Origin: an uncultured Flammeovirgaceae bacterium
GTDB lineage: Bacteria; Bacteroidota; Bacteroidia; Cytophagales; Cyclobacteriaceae
Reading direction: 5' to 3'
Assembly (NCBI GenBank): GCA_913045135.1
Contig: CAJWQD010000003.1
Coordinates: 1-64,000 of the forward strand
DNA: 64,000 nucleotides
Under the pieces are notes generated by a model, which was not told the origin of the DNA, did no database searches, and saw only the letters and a program-made list of their open reading frames with translations. The position numbers were made by a program, and so were the translations under genes. Of the stretch, positions 1 to 8,823 are shown piece by piece; within the stretch, counting starts at the first letter, position 1; each line of letters begins with the position of its first letter.

Positions 1-821
1 ATGCCCTGACGAATCCATACCTCTTCTTGCGCTAGTTTTTTATCAAACTCAGCGTTTTGTGAAGCTTCAACCTCTAAATCGTGCTGCTTCTTTTCTAAAT
101 AAGTTTCGTAGTTACCCGGATAGCTCGTAACCGAGCCGCGGTCTAGATCAATAATTCGCGTAGCCATGGCACGTATAAATGCACGGTCGTGGCTTACAAA
201 CACAATTGCGCCTTGGTAATTACTCAAGCTGGATTCAAGCCAGCGGATCATTTCAATATCAAGGTGGTTAGTTGGTTCGTCTAACAGGAGCAAATCCGGC
301 TGTCGAACAAGCGCACGAGCTAGCGCTGCTTTTCTGCGCCATCCCCCAGAAAGAGTAGATAGCGATATCTCAGGGTCTAGCTTTAGCATGGTTAGCGTCT
401 GTTCAATTTGCTGTTCAAACTGCCACGCGTCTCTGGCTTCTAACTGTTCTTGTAGTCGCTGTAATTTATTTAAATTCGATTCGCTTGGATCTTCACCAAC
501 GATACGGGTTTGATGAAAGTAGGCTTTCAGTGTTTCACCTACGTCAGATAAGCCTTCGGCAACATAGTCAAAAAGCGTCACATCGGTAGTTTGGGGCGGG
601 TCCTGCTCTAGGCGCGCAATGACCGTATTATTTTCAATTATACGCTGCCCATCGTCGGCAATAATATCGCCAGCAATAACTTTCATCAGTGTTGATTTAC
701 CGCTACCATTGCGACCTACTAAGCAGACGCGCTCTTTAGGCTGTACAACCAGTTCGACACCGTCTAACAGCGGCGGATTCCCATAAATAACAGTGATGTT
801 TTTTAACTGCAAAATGCTCAC
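1..821 (-). CDS. uup: ABC-F family ATPase Uup (partial, C-terminal part beyond window)
   Basis: About 273 N-terminal residues of an ABC-F ATPase, a soluble cytoplasmic family acting at ribosomes or DNA rather than in transport. The first ABC domain is complete: Walker A GRNGSGKST near residue 37, signature LSGGWRRKAALARAL, Walker B LLLLDEPTNHLD and the switch VSHDRAF. The fragment ends at EEVWIRQG, a stretch typical of Uup just before the inter-domain linker. The start is GTG at 821, overlapping the stop of the upstream glutaredoxin-like gene by four bases, which implies translational coupling. Base composition and sequence style look gammaproteobacterial, unlike everything after 1.5 kb. The family call is firm; the foreign origin is inference. 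Confidence 0.9.
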   Translation of the reverse strand, partial: MSILQLKNITVIYGNPPLLDGVELVVQPKERVCLVGRNGSGKSTLMKVIAGDIIADDGQRIIENNTVIARLEQDPPQTTDVTLFDYVAEGLSDVGETLKAYFHQTRIVGEDPSESNLNKLQRLQEQLEARDAWQFEQQIEQTLTMLKLDPEISLSTLSGGWRRKAALARALVRQPDLLLLDEPTNHLDIEMIRWLESSLSNYQGAIVFVSHDRAFIRAMATRIIDLDRGSVTSYPGNYETYLEKKQHDLEVEASQNAEFDKKLAQEEVWIRQG

Positions 822-1057
822 TGAAGAAACTCCTCTAAATCGGCGGTATTAAAAGGCCAGCCGATTTCTTTTTCATTATCTGCCCGTTTCAAAACGGGGA
901 TCCTTGCACCGTACAAATGATAAAGCTCAGTGCTAGTGCGAATGTTAACCTTCTCTATATTAAGCGATGAAAACATAGACGTTTGTTGAAGCTCAACATC
1001 GGCTAAGTCGCACAGGCTACATTGCGGCCCGGTGTAAAAATAAATTTTCATGACCAA
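818..1057 (-). CDS. Glutaredoxin-like protein (DUF836 family)
   Basis: A 79-residue thioredoxin-fold protein, cytoplasmic. It starts MKIYFYTGPQCSLCDLA, with a CxxC redox motif (CSLC) at residues 14-17; the cis-Pro region IPVLKR is near residue 54. Length and layout match the small glutaredoxin family PF05768. It is the upstream partner of uup with a four-base GTGA overlap, an arrangement I associate with Alteromonadales and relatives (from memory). There are two possible starts, at 1057 and two codons later; the second gives the usual MKIYFY beginning. A disulfide reductase role is likely, but its substrate is unknown. Confidence 0.8.
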   Translation of the reverse strand: MVMKIYFYTGPQCSLCDLADVELQQTSMFSSLNIEKVNIRTSTELYHLYGARIPVLKRADNEKEIGWPFNTADLEEFLQ

Positions 1058-1487
1058 TGTTGTTTCTGTTAGATTGATTTGCTATTATTCTATTTTTCTA
1101 GCTTTTTCTTACGGGATCATCATTGATAAAATTATTTAAGCTGACGACAATGAATCACCGGATGTGAATGTTCTATTAAAAGATTCTAATTGTTGAAGAT
1201 GTAATTATGAGAAGCAACAATACTAGACAAAGGTAAATTGCTCTTTTTTAACTCAATCCAAACGTATTTTAAATGAATAAAGAAGCAAATCTTTTCGGGC
1301 ATCAAAGAGATACGCTGTAGAATGTCTCTAAAATACTTGAAGCAAAAGATAATTATCTAAATGCTCAGTGGTGCAACGCACAGATCTATTGCTGAATGGA
1401 AGGAGTGTATAAGGAAAAGTAATTGCCGAAATTAATAAAAATTAATAAAATAAATATAAGTTGAAATAAGATTAATCAATACGCCAT
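1058..1487. other. Non-coding stretch holding the presumed assembly or transfer junction
   Basis: There is no convincing gene in these 430 bases. To the left, sequence looks gammaproteobacterial; to the right, Bacteroidota. Composition drifts from mixed to strongly A/T-rich, ending in a short direct repeat of AATTAATAAAA near 1433-1450 just before the LamG gene. A 24-codon frame beginning ATGCTCAGTGGTGCA near 1360 resembles nothing I know. No tRNA, integrase or inverted repeat marks the boundary, so the exact breakpoint cannot be placed. Confidence 0.5.
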
Positions 1488-3644
1488 ATGAAAAATCAAA
1501 TTTATGTAAGCTTTTTTATCTGTTTTCTTTTTGCTTCTCTTGCTGTGAATGCACAGCAACCTATTGCTCACTTTGATTTTGAGGATGTTCGGGTGGAGCG
1601 TAGCGTTGTGGAGATGGTCCGAGGTGAAACATATGTCCCTAAGGAGGTCTTCGGTTACGTAAAAGAGATAGTTGAGAACATTGTTTATGATCTGGAGGGT
1701 AAGTATTACAAGCAGGTGAAAGGGGTAAAAGGAAAAGCTTTGCTTCTTGACGGATACTCAGCATTTATAAATCTTGAAACCATCTATGATGAAGAAAATG
1801 ACGATAAGCTGATTAGACCGATACCAGAAATTGAAAATGGTAAGTTTACTGTCGAGGCTTGGCTGGCACTTGGCGCTTATCCCAAGAACACCACTCCTAT
1901 ATGGAGTCATCGCAGACCTATTTCAGAAGGTTCCGCACAAGGGTATAGCCTGGAGCTAGATGCTTGGGGACGTCCCGAGCTTAAGGTTGCTACCAAAAAC
2001 GGTAAGACGGAGAGTCTCATTAGCGATCAACCAATTAAGCTTAGGAAGTGGACGCATGTTGCGGCCAGCTATTCTGATGAATCGGGTATGTCACTATATT
2101 TAGATGGAAAGCTAATTGGTAAAAGAAGCATTGAGGGTGGATATGGTGAGATTTTTCACCATGTACCGGTAAGTATACTGATCGGAAAGAGTAGAGTACC
2201 AGCAAGACCTACTGGCACCATACGTCCTTATGGTACAGAATCAAGTCATACTTATATTGACGGAATAATTGATGAAATTAAGCTTTTCGATCGCGTGCTG
2301 AGTGATGACGAGATCTATAATAGCTTCAAGCGAAATAGTACTAGTGAAGATCCTGAGCTACCACTGAGAAAATTACCCTCAGGGCCTCAATCGCCAGGCA
2401 TTTTCAGGGCTGTAAATACAACGCTTGATTATTATCCTTCCTGGGATGCTCCCTGGGCTTCAGGAGAGAATGCCGATATAGTAGTTCAATTTGATGAGTC
2501 TGATTGCAAGTTTGTTTTTTGGAGAGGAACGAGTTATATACCTAGTTGGGTTACGGAAAATGGCATTCATTATAACAATGGCTTTAATGAAGGGTGGAAT
2601 GATCATGGAAGCTGCGAACCTATGTCTGATAAAAAGGCGAAGTATTCCTCAGTAAAAATCGTCGAGAGCAATCCTGCAAGGGTAGTTGTAAAATGGAGGT
2701 ATGGATTGGTGGATGTACTAGGGAGTTTTGCCTTTGAGGATCCGGAAACAGGGTGGGGTGATTGGACAAACGAGACCTACTACATATACCCAGATATGAC
2801 TGCCGTACGTAAGGATGTGCTACTGAGTAATGCTCCTCACGCCGCACATGAATGGCAAGAAAGTATGATGGTGCTTTCACCAGGCCAGAGACCAGAAGAT
2901 GTTCTTGAATATGCAGCGCTGACTCTAGGTAACATAGAAGGAGACACAAAAACTTTTTCATGGGAAGATGAGGTTCCACCTGGTAACCCACGAGAGCCAA
3001 AGGATAAGAGTGCCCAAGTGATAAACACTAAATCCAAATATAAGCCATTTTCTGCCATCAGAGCACAGGACATTGACGGGATGGATGTTTACGCTGGTGA
3101 GATACGAAGAGATGTTAGCGTTTTTCCGTGGTGGAATCACTGGCCTGTCGCCCCCCGCCCAACAGACGGTCGATATGCAAATTATGAAGATCGGGCGGCG
3201 CATGCTTCACTTTCGCACTGGTTTTGGAACGAGTATGAGTCCACTGACCGATCAATGACTAAGATCATGCTTTGTGGTATGACCAAAGGTGATATACAGG
3301 ATATTATACGCCTCAATCGAAGTTGGTCAAATCCAGCAGAAATTTCAGTAAAGGGTGCAAAGTTGGCGAAGTATCGACCGGATGAAAAAGCATATTATAT
3401 CTCTGAGGTTGAGGATATCGTTTTTGTAGAGTTGAATGGTGGATTGAATTCACCAATTGTCAATCCTGCTTTCGTAATCAAAAATTGGGGCAGTTCTAAA
3501 ATAGAGGTAACAGTCAATGGAACCAAAAAAGAGATCGACAAAAATCTGCGGGTAGGATACAAGAATACGCTTCAATCCCAAGATATAATCATATGGATGA
3601 GAAATGATAGTGATAATTTAAAAATTATCTTCAAAAAAATATAA
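1488..3644 (+). CDS. Secreted LamG-domain protein of unknown activity
   Basis: 718 residues with a Sec signal peptide (residues 1-22, ending VNAQQ). Residues about 95-280 form a LamG/concanavalin-A-like jellyroll: the run FTVEAWLAL, WTHVAASY, LYLDGKLIG and IDGIIDEIKLFDRVLSDDE is typical. Such domains bind or cleave glycans. The remaining 430 residues, rich in Trp and Tyr and holding EMHEW-like and PWWNHWPVAPRPTDG segments, do not match a family I can name; a beta-sandwich glycan-active domain is possible. The gene sits 83 bases before susC on the same strand, so it probably belongs to the polysaccharide locus and acts in the periplasm or outside. No lipobox and no T9SS tail were seen. Confidence 0.75.
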   Translation: MKNQIYVSFFICFLFASLAVNAQQPIAHFDFEDVRVERSVVEMVRGETYVPKEVFGYVKEIVENIVYDLEGKYYKQVKGVKGKALLLDGYSAFINLETIYDEENDDKLIRPIPEIENGKFTVEAWLALGAYPKNTTPIWSHRRPISEGSAQGYSLELDAWGRPELKVATKNGKTESLISDQPIKLRKWTHVAASYSDESGMSLYLDGKLIGKRSIEGGYGEIFHHVPVSILIGKSRVPARPTGTIRPYGTESSHTYIDGIIDEIKLFDRVLSDDEIYNSFKRNSTSEDPELPLRKLPSGPQSPGIFRAVNTTLDYYPSWDAPWASGENADIVVQFDESDCKFVFWRGTSYIPSWVTENGIHYNNGFNEGWNDHGSCEPMSDKKAKYSSVKIVESNPARVVVKWRYGLVDVLGSFAFEDPETGWGDWTNETYYIYPDMTAVRKDVLLSNAPHAAHEWQESMMVLSPGQRPEDVLEYAALTLGNIEGDTKTFSWEDEVPPGNPREPKDKSAQVINTKSKYKPFSAIRAQDIDGMDVYAGEIRRDVSVFPWWNHWPVAPRPTDGRYANYEDRAAHASLSHWFWNEYESTDRSMTKIMLCGMTKGDIQDIIRLNRSWSNPAEISVKGAKLAKYRPDEKAYYISEVEDIVFVELNGGLNSPIVNPAFVIKNWGSSKIEVTVNGTKKEIDKNLRVGYKNTLQSQDIIIWMRNDSDNLKIIFKKI

Positions 3645-3727
3645 GTGAAAAACGGGTAAAATCAGAATAGGCTATTATGAGAATTCAACTCCGTAATTTT
3701 TGAGATATCATTTATTAAATAATTAGG

Positions 3728-6700
3728 ATGAGAAAAGTATTTTTATTTTCCTTACTATATGCATTTTTGCTAGCTTCCGTCATAGCTCAGACTAGTAGTG
3801 TGGTGGGGGTCGTTACTGATGAATCCGGTAATCCTCTACCAGGTGTTCTTATTCAGTTATCCGCAGAGCCTAGTAAAGGAACAATTTCCGATATTAATGG
3901 ATATTATAGGATAGATGTAGCACCTGCAGACATTCTAAAATTTTCATTTGTTGGATATATTTCTCAGGAAATTACTGTTGGATCGCAAACTAAGATCGAT
4001 ATAAAATTTGAACCAGATATTACCGCGCTGGACGAAATAGTGGTAGTGGGTTATGGTGTTCAAAAAAGGGAAAACCTTACAGGCTCAGTGACTCAAGTTA
4101 CTCCGGAGGCTTTAGCTGATCGTCCGACAATTAATCTTTCAGAATCATTATCAGGATTGGTCCCAGGGTTGCAAATAAGTACACCAAGTGGGGAGATTGG
4201 TGCAAGTTCGTCTTGGAACATACATGGACCAAATACAATAGGCGGAGGAAGTAGCGGAGGTGCCTTGATTTTGGTGGATGGCATTGAAACTAGTCCTGAT
4301 CTAATTAATCCAAATGATATTGAGAGCATAACAGTTTTAAAGGATGCGGCGTCTACAGCAATTTACGGATCCCGTGCACCTTATGGGGTTGTTCTAATAA
4401 CGACCAAAAGGGGAAAAAATTCTTCTAAGCCTCAATTTAATTTATCGACTAATATGCAGTGGCGAACTGCAATATCTGATTGGGATCTTTTGACAAATGG
4501 TAGACAATACGCCGAGTTCTTTAATGATTTAAACATCAATACATTTGGACTTGTTGATGAGAGCTTTGGATTCTTGGATTCCTGGTTTACAGAATATGAT
4601 CGCCGAATGGGTAATCCAGATTTACCAAAAGTTGAAGATGGAAATTACATGATTAACTTTCTCGGTATGAGTGTAACTGACGCTCCCGATTATTATCCAT
4701 GGATACAAGGGTTTTCCAATACAGATTGGTTTACAGAATTACACCGACAAAACGCACCCACGGAAAATTATGATTTCAATGTATCGGGTGGTTCGGACAA
4801 AGTTTCATACTATTTGTCCTTGGGATATCAAAATAGGGATGGTTTAAAAAGCCACTTGGTGATAGAGAATGAGAAGCGTTATACGATGAAAGCTCGTATT
4901 GATGCCGATGTAACGAGTTGGTTTAACGTCGGGTTTCAAACGTTATTTTCCAATTTTGTGAGAGATCTACCTGTTTCTTCGGGATTTATAAACCCGGTCA
5001 ATTTACATCCGACGATCCCTATTAAGGATCCCAATGGTAATTATCTGAGAGGATCACTTAATGAGCTTGTGGATGGTGGCCGTAGTGATGAGAACGTTCG
5101 AAATTATAATAATACAATCAGTGCTACTCTAACTCCAATTGATGACCTAACCATTAGAAGTAATTTCACATGGAAAAATTATAATTTAAATAATGAATCA
5201 TTTGAAGAAGAATACCCTTTTTTTTATACATCTCTTGGAAGGCCCGTAATTTTTGGATGGCAGGGGCAACAAGACGCAATCACCAGGATTGAACAGACTT
5301 CAACTTACCAAAACTTTGATTTAACAGCTAATTATGTAAAAACTTTTGGAAATCATAATTTCTCCGTTTTATTGGGAATGCAAGCTGAGGAAGATTATTT
5401 ACTTGGAATATCTGCTTCTCGAGGAGGAATGATTTTGCCGGTTCCTTCTTTCAATTTTGCCTTTGGCAATAGTATTGATTTGAGTGACGAAGTAGCTGAA
5501 TGGAGCACTTTGGGCTATTTCGGAAGGCTCAATTATAATTTTCAAGGGAAGTATTTATTGGAATTTAATGTTAGAAGAGCAGGTGCCTCTCGTTTTGCTG
5601 AGGAAAGCAGATGGGGTACATTTGGTGGGATTTCAGCGGGCTGGAATATTCTTAACGAGAGTTTCCTTACAATTAACGAGAGCTTTATGGATACCTGGAA
5701 ATTTAGGGCTTCGTACGGAGTCACTGGAAACGCTAATGTTGATAGAATTTATCCAGCTAGTACGGTGCAGGGTAGTATTCGAAGTTATTATTTTAATGGT
5801 CAAAGAATACCTCAGCTGCCTACTCCTGAATTGGTAAATACTGATCTTACATGGGAAAAACCACAAAAATTTGTGGTAGGTACTGATATATCAATGCTAG
5901 ATGGAAGGTTAAACCTTACAGTTGATATGTATCAACAGGTTACCAAGGATATGGTGGGACCGGCTCCGCCAAAGCCAGATCTTTTAGGTGCTGAAATGCC
6001 AAGCGAAAATAATACAGAATTGACTACCAAAGGGTTTGATTTGAGTTTTGCTTGGAGAGACAGAGTAGGTGAAGTCGGCTATAACATAGGCATGAACTTA
6101 AATAGATGGAAAGCGGAGATAACTCAATATTATAACCCTGACGGAACCCTTGATGGAATCAATACGGATGAGGTATACTACAGAGGGCAACAGTGGGGAG
6201 AGATATGGGGATTAACTACTGATAAAATATTATCTTCGGAAGAAGATGTTGTTGCATATAACGCACTGAATTTTGAAAATGTAACTACCCAAAATGATAT
6301 GGTGAAAGAGGGAAGTATTGCTTACAAAGACCTTGACGGAGACGGAAATATTGATTTTGGAGAGTTACAACTTGAAAATCACGGTGATTGGAGCGTGATC
6401 GGCAATACCATCCCAGATCTTTTCTATAATTTTATAGTTGATGTTGATTGGAGAGGATTTGATGTTAGAGTATTCCTTAATGGTCAAATTGGTGGAGATT
6501 GGGATCCTGGAATTGAATCTGCAGAGGATGGTTGGTCAACTTCATCGACAACCCATTTTTTTGCTTCGGGCGGCTTTGATATGATGTTGCTGACTAACGA
6601 TAATTATGAGAACTATTGGCGGGAGGATAGAAAAGACGCTTACTTTTTTGCTCCATTTGATGGGGATTTCGGAGGGAACTGGGGTCAGATAAATGCGCGT

Positions 6701-6934
6701 TCCCAAACACGCTATTTACAAGATTTGACTTATTTGAGGATCCAAAACCTACAACTGGGATACACCCTGCCGGTAGGATGGATTAATAGGATGAGCCTAA
6801 CTCAGTGTAGAGTCTATGCTAGTATGGAAAACTTATACACGTTTCAGCGACTACGTGTGGGAGATCCGGCATTGCCTGGATTGAATTATCCTCGTCAACG
6901 CTCTGTTTCTGTTGGAATTAATATTCAGTTCTAA
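3728..6934 (+). CDS. SusC/RagA-family TonB-linked outer membrane receptor
   Basis: 1068 residues; imports oligosaccharides through the outer membrane using TonB energy, capped by its SusD partner. A signal peptide (1-20) is followed by a carboxypeptidase-regulatory-like domain (about 24-105), the TonB-box region DEIVVVGYG near 103, the plug (about 115-230, with ILVDGIE and the family hallmark DAASTAIYGSRAPYGVVLITTK) and a beta barrel ending in aromatic GINIQF. Length is normal for SusC. SusD follows directly, its start 20 bases after the stop. No N-terminal STN signalling domain is present, so it probably does not talk to an anti-sigma factor. Confidence 0.96.
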   Translation: MRKVFLFSLLYAFLLASVIAQTSSVVGVVTDESGNPLPGVLIQLSAEPSKGTISDINGYYRIDVAPADILKFSFVGYISQEITVGSQTKIDIKFEPDITALDEIVVVGYGVQKRENLTGSVTQVTPEALADRPTINLSESLSGLVPGLQISTPSGEIGASSSWNIHGPNTIGGGSSGGALILVDGIETSPDLINPNDIESITVLKDAASTAIYGSRAPYGVVLITTKRGKNSSKPQFNLSTNMQWRTAISDWDLLTNGRQYAEFFNDLNINTFGLVDESFGFLDSWFTEYDRRMGNPDLPKVEDGNYMINFLGMSVTDAPDYYPWIQGFSNTDWFTELHRQNAPTENYDFNVSGGSDKVSYYLSLGYQNRDGLKSHLVIENEKRYTMKARIDADVTSWFNVGFQTLFSNFVRDLPVSSGFINPVNLHPTIPIKDPNGNYLRGSLNELVDGGRSDENVRNYNNTISATLTPIDDLTIRSNFTWKNYNLNNESFEEEYPFFYTSLGRPVIFGWQGQQDAITRIEQTSTYQNFDLTANYVKTFGNHNFSVLLGMQAEEDYLLGISASRGGMILPVPSFNFAFGNSIDLSDEVAEWSTLGYFGRLNYNFQGKYLLEFNVRRAGASRFAEESRWGTFGGISAGWNILNESFLTINESFMDTWKFRASYGVTGNANVDRIYPASTVQGSIRSYYFNGQRIPQLPTPELVNTDLTWEKPQKFVVGTDISMLDGRLNLTVDMYQQVTKDMVGPAPPKPDLLGAEMPSENNTELTTKGFDLSFAWRDRVGEVGYNIGMNLNRWKAEITQYYNPDGTLDGINTDEVYYRGQQWGEIWGLTTDKILSSEEDVVAYNALNFENVTTQNDMVKEGSIAYKDLDGDGNIDFGELQLENHGDWSVIGNTIPDLFYNFIVDVDWRGFDVRVFLNGQIGGDWDPGIESAEDGWSTSSTTHFFASGGFDMMLLTNDNYENYWREDRKDAYFFAPFDGDFGGNWGQINARSQTRYLQDLTYLRIQNLQLGYTLPVGWINRMSLTQCRVYASMENLYTFQRLRVGDPALPGLNYPRQRSVSVGINIQF

Positions 6935-6953
6935 ATCTGATGTGGAAGTAATT

Positions 6954-8699
6954 ATGAAAAGAATAATATTCAAATTAATAATAGCTTATATATACCTTTT
7001 TGTATTGACTGGGTGTGAAGAGGACTTTCTCGACAAAGAGCCACAAACGAGTAAGTCTCTTCAATCATTTGGGTCAGTTGAAGAAATTCGTGCATATCTC
7101 AATCAATTTTATTCTGATGAAAGTGGAGATATTATCATGGGCAAAGATGGGGGAACAGACAATCAAGGTATTGATCCCGTGGACTTGGTTAATGATAATT
7201 ACATTGTTCCCTCAGCAGACGGAAATTGGACTGATGCTTATGCTAATATTCGCACGGTAAACATACTCTTGGAGAATAATAGTGTTCCAGAAGCCGAATC
7301 CCGCAATCTAATTGGTGAGGCTCATTTTTGGCGCTCATGGCAATATTTTCAGTTACTGAAAAGATTTGGAGGGGTACCGATAGTTGAGAGCGTTATTCCA
7401 ACTAACGATGATGATTTGTTGAATACTCCTCGAAGTTCCCGATCAGAAACCGCGGACTTCATAATTGAAGACTTAGATAAAGCCATATCTATGATGGATG
7501 CACGTGATGAGAACAGGGGCAATCAGTGGATAAATAAGGATGTAGCCTTGGCACTTAAATCTCGAGTGGCGCTTTACGAGGGAACTTGGGAGAAATATCA
7601 TGCCGGAACAGATTTTGGTATACCTGGATCGAATGGATCAAGCTATTTAATTCAAGCTGTTGATGCGGCTCAGATTCTCATGAATTCTGGGAGATATGGA
7701 ATTTGGAAAGGATCAGACCAGCCATATACGGATTTGTTTATTCAGGAGGATTTGAGTTCAAATCGTGAAGTTATTTGGTGGAAGGAATACAATATCCAAG
7801 ATCAATTTGTTACTCGAATGATGACCATTTGGGGTGGGTTTGTTACCAAAGATTTTATCGATACATATTTAGAGGTCGATGGCAATCCCATTGCAGTCAA
7901 TAACGAAGATAGTCCATCCTCTGGTACCTCATACTTTTGGGTAACTGAAAGCGATATGCATGAAGATCGAGATCCTAGACTTGTTCAAACAATACTGCTT
8001 TCGAGCGATATTGTAAATGATACTGAAAAGCAAAATCTTCCAGGCAATCAATCTTTTTCATTAACAATGCGCAAATATTATGTTGGTGATTTATCAAGAA
8101 GGTTTGGTGACGATGCATCAAATAGTGGGGAAATACTTTTTAGATATGCCGAAGTTTTACTGAATTTAATCGAAGCCAAGGCAGAATTAGAGGATCTTGG
8201 TGAGCTTGACTATCTAGTAACTGACGACGATATCGACGCTACTGTAGGATTATTACGTAACCGACTAGAATGGACTTCTTGGACAAGTGGAAGTAGTCTC
8301 TCAGATTTTGAGAGAGGAGGAGCAGAAAATGTTCCATTACTTCAATATCAACGTAATATGCTTGCTGGAAGTAAAACCAATCTTATTCATGCAATACGGC
8401 GAGAGAGAAGGGTAGAACTGATTTGCGAAGGATTTAGGTGGGATGACTTAATGCGCTGGAAAATGGGTGAACTTTTACGACATTACCTCAATAGAGGTAA
8501 TACCAAAAGCGTAATGAATGAAATAAATCAGACAGAGGCTGAGAAACCCATTTATTTTTACGATGAAAATGAGTTTAGTTATTCGGCTAATTGGGAGGGA
8601 ATTGATGGACTGAATTTTATTGAAAGTAAAAGTTATTTGTACCCTCTACCCTTTAGACAAATTCAACTCGCAGATTATGAACAAAATCCGGGATGGTAA
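6954..8699 (+). CDS. SusD/RagB-family glycan-binding lipoprotein
   Basis: 581 residues. The start at 6954 gives a clean lipoprotein signal, MKRIIFKLIIAYIYLF then LTGCEEDFLDKEP; an earlier in-frame ATG at 6912 overlaps susC and would hide the signal. The opening DFLDKEPQTSKS and the C-terminal pattern (IRRERRVELICEGFRWDDLMRWK, then YPLPFRQIQL) are diagnostic of SusD. It is anchored on the cell surface, binds the target glycan and delivers it to the SusC pore. Tetratricopeptide-like helices (about 90-240) carry the canonical AEAHFWRSWQYFQLLKRFGG-type stretch. Confidence 0.95.
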   Translation: MKRIIFKLIIAYIYLFVLTGCEEDFLDKEPQTSKSLQSFGSVEEIRAYLNQFYSDESGDIIMGKDGGTDNQGIDPVDLVNDNYIVPSADGNWTDAYANIRTVNILLENNSVPEAESRNLIGEAHFWRSWQYFQLLKRFGGVPIVESVIPTNDDDLLNTPRSSRSETADFIIEDLDKAISMMDARDENRGNQWINKDVALALKSRVALYEGTWEKYHAGTDFGIPGSNGSSYLIQAVDAAQILMNSGRYGIWKGSDQPYTDLFIQEDLSSNREVIWWKEYNIQDQFVTRMMTIWGGFVTKDFIDTYLEVDGNPIAVNNEDSPSSGTSYFWVTESDMHEDRDPRLVQTILLSSDIVNDTEKQNLPGNQSFSLTMRKYYVGDLSRRFGDDASNSGEILFRYAEVLLNLIEAKAELEDLGELDYLVTDDDIDATVGLLRNRLEWTSWTSGSSLSDFERGGAENVPLLQYQRNMLAGSKTNLIHAIRRERRVELICEGFRWDDLMRWKMGELLRHYLNRGNTKSVMNEINQTEAEKPIYFYDENEFSYSANWEGIDGLNFIESKSYLYPLPFRQIQLADYEQNPGW

Positions 8700-8742
8700 A
8701 TACATTTTAAGTATTGCAATTTTTAAAAAACTTAAGTATCAA

Positions 8743-8776
8743 AAGACATTGGTAAACGGGTTCTTCCAAGTGTCTT
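8743..8776 (+). other. Intercistronic stem-loop between susD and the FISUMP gene
   Basis: Arms AAGACA-TTGG (8743-8752) and CCAA-g-TGTCTT (8766-8776) pair with one bulged base around a 13-base loop. There is no following T-run, so it is not an ordinary terminator. It may stabilise or process the upstream susCD message (inference). Confidence 0.4.
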
Positions 8777-8823
8777 AAGGTATATATTGATAAATTATAA
8801 GAACCCAAAATTTAAACATAAAC

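Noticed and set aside
6912-6953. Upstream in-frame ATG for the SusD gene, overlapping susC
   Set aside because: It would add 14 residues in front of a perfect lipoprotein signal; ATG at 6954 is the natural start.
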